Of a DNA stretch of 32,491 nucleotides, positions 31,788 to 32,491 are shown piece after piece. Where the stretch lies: the NCBI GenBank assembly GCA_005793375.1, contig SXSK01000231.1, positions 1 through 32,491 on the forward strand, given 5' to 3'. The notes beneath the pieces were generated by a model. It had not been told where the DNA came from and made no database searches. It saw only the letters and a program-made list of their open reading frames with translations. The position numbers and the translations under genes were made by a program. How positions within the stretch are numbered: the first letter of the stretch is position 1; each line of letters opens with the position of its first letter. Source of the stretch: Verrucomicrobiales bacterium. Lineage in GTDB: Bacteria; Verrucomicrobiota; Verrucomicrobiia; Limisphaerales; UBA9464.

Positions 31788-32429
31788 ATGAAAGCAAACC
31801 AAAGCCCCGAGTGGTTTAACATTCGCGATATTCCGCAAGATGAACAAGGCGCAGCGTGTTTGTGGGAATATGCTCGGCAAAGTCCCATGCTTTGCAAACT
31901 TGCCAAGAATTACCACAAGGCAATAGTGACGCGCGATCCTCAGGAAATCGAGGAGGCAACCCGCGACATAGATGCACTCGAAGGTGGTTGCAAACCATAC
32001 CTCTTCCTCCTCATTCGGGATTCAGCAACCAGTTTAGATCCCAAGCTCTCACTAAAGGGAACGCCTTGGCTTTCGCTTCCGGGACCACTGCGGAAGCAAC
32101 TCAAGCACCTAGCAAACTCAATCGACTCGGTGTGGTCCATAGGAAAGCCAGAAACGTATGACCGCGAGCTGAATACCCCTGGAATGACGCTGCTACATTT
32201 TATCGTCATAGACTGGGGTAAACCCCTTCCCGAGATTGTGAATGACTTTCAAAAATGGGCATCTGAGAAAAAGCCAAAGCAAACACCAAGGTCCCGAAGA
32301 AAGGGAAAGTTGGCCACTGCGAAAGAATACCGATCCGCTTCCATTCGAGCGCTAATTCTACATTGTTATAAAAAGAGATTGCGAATTCGCAGCGCCGACG
32401 CAATGATTTTCCCAGCGAACAGAAACTAA
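31788..32429 (+). CDS. Hypothetical protein of the right element (213 aa)
   Basis: I do not recognise a family. It begins MKANQSPEWFNIRDIPQDEQ, has a helical stretch with alternating charges (ITCKLAKNYHKAIV-like segment around residue 35-45), a hydrophobic strand LLHFIVIDW, a Lys/Arg-rich linker (KKPKQTPRSRRKGK) and ends FPANRN. No signal peptide. It is 27 nt behind the integrase stop on the same strand and may be co-transcribed. Ordinary amino acid use argues for a real gene; the basic linker suggests nucleic-acid contact, which is a weak inference. Confidence 0.55.
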   Translation: MKANQSPEWFNIRDIPQDEQGAACLWEYARQSPMLCKLAKNYHKAIVTRDPQEIEEATRDIDALEGGCKPYLFLLIRDSATSLDPKLSLKGTPWLSLPGPLRKQLKHLANSIDSVWSIGKPETYDRELNTPGMTLLHFIVIDWGKPLPEIVNDFQKWASEKKPKQTPRSRRKGKLATAKEYRSASIRALILHCYKKRLRIRSADAMIFPANRN

Positions 32430-32451
32430 AACATACGGAGAAACCCATCTC

Positions 32452-32469
32452 GGCCGCCCGCTGGCGGCC
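32452..32469. repeat. GC-rich hairpin downstream of the 213-aa gene
   Basis: GGCCGCC (32452-32458) pairs with GGCGGCC (32463-32469) around CGCT. On the plus strand only TTC follows and then a run of A, so it is not a canonical T-run terminator for the upstream gene. It may still stop transcription or be the edge of the next gene's leader. Confidence 0.45.
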
Positions 32470-32491
32470 TTCAAAAAAATGAGACACCCGA

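Larger units (their letters stand above)
30490..32491. mobile_element. Left end of a second integrated element beside tRNA-Leu (right end outside window)
   Basis: A complete tyrosine integrase gene begins 81 bp from the tRNA-Leu 5' end and reads away from it, followed by a hypothetical gene. Base composition turns more AT-rich than the chromosomal part. The element's left limit is inferred to be at or near the tRNA; the right limit and most cargo are not seen. Confidence 0.5.

Overview
The window looks like a piece of a Verrucomicrobiota (PVC group) chromosome with two integrated elements at its ends. The middle holds gene families that are typical of and expanded in Verrucomicrobiota and Planctomycetota: a DUF1501 Tat protein, a DUF1549/DUF1553 (PSD1) protein with a CARCH motif, a PVC-type heme-binding CxxCH protein and a DUF1080 protein. 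No rRNA gene or species marker is present, so a finer placement is not possible from sequence alone.

Left element (1 to about 12,000). This is a decaying integrative/mobilizable element that ends at tRNA-Cys(GCA). Reading inward from the tRNA it carries a tyrosine recombinase, a convergent HTH protein, two small hypothetical proteins, a TnpV-like protein, a truncated plasmid-type N6-adenine methylase fused out of frame to the tail of another gene, a small acidic-protein operon behind a long hairpin terminator, a candidate transfer origin, and a TrwC-like MobF relaxase. The relaxase keeps its catalytic residues but has lost the helicase Walker A and has four 87-residue C-terminal repeats. Beyond it lie a hypothetical protein and an HTH / micro-ORF / truncated DUF499 operon, the last resembling a remnant of a defence operon. 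At least three genes are broken (DUF499, methylase, coiled-coil gene), so I infer the element is no longer autonomous.

Chromosomal backbone (about 12,080 to 30,400). In order: an M1 aminopeptidase with HEAT repeats (-), an MGMT-like protein without the acceptor cysteine (+), a DUF1501/PSD1 pair (-), a redoxin and a PVC-type heme protein (+), a TonB-dependent receptor followed by an esterase-sialidase fusion (-), a DUF1080 protein (+), and a two-gene unit of a DUF6036-like nucleotidyltransferase and a small partner (+). Most of these proteins have export signals, which fits extracytoplasmic degradation and uptake of glycans or other polymers.

Right element (about 30,490 to the end). It starts beside the 5' end of tRNA-Leu(TAA) with a small inverted repeat, a 12-bp tandem repeat running into the start of an intact tyrosine integrase, and a hypothetical gene. 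The rest lies outside the window.

The observations I would follow first are the candidate oriT and repeat-bearing relaxase, the attenuator-like hairpin in front of the acidic-protein operon, the integrase lacking the first catalytic arginine, the receptor/esterase-sialidase operon, and the DUF6036 pair beside tRNA-Leu.
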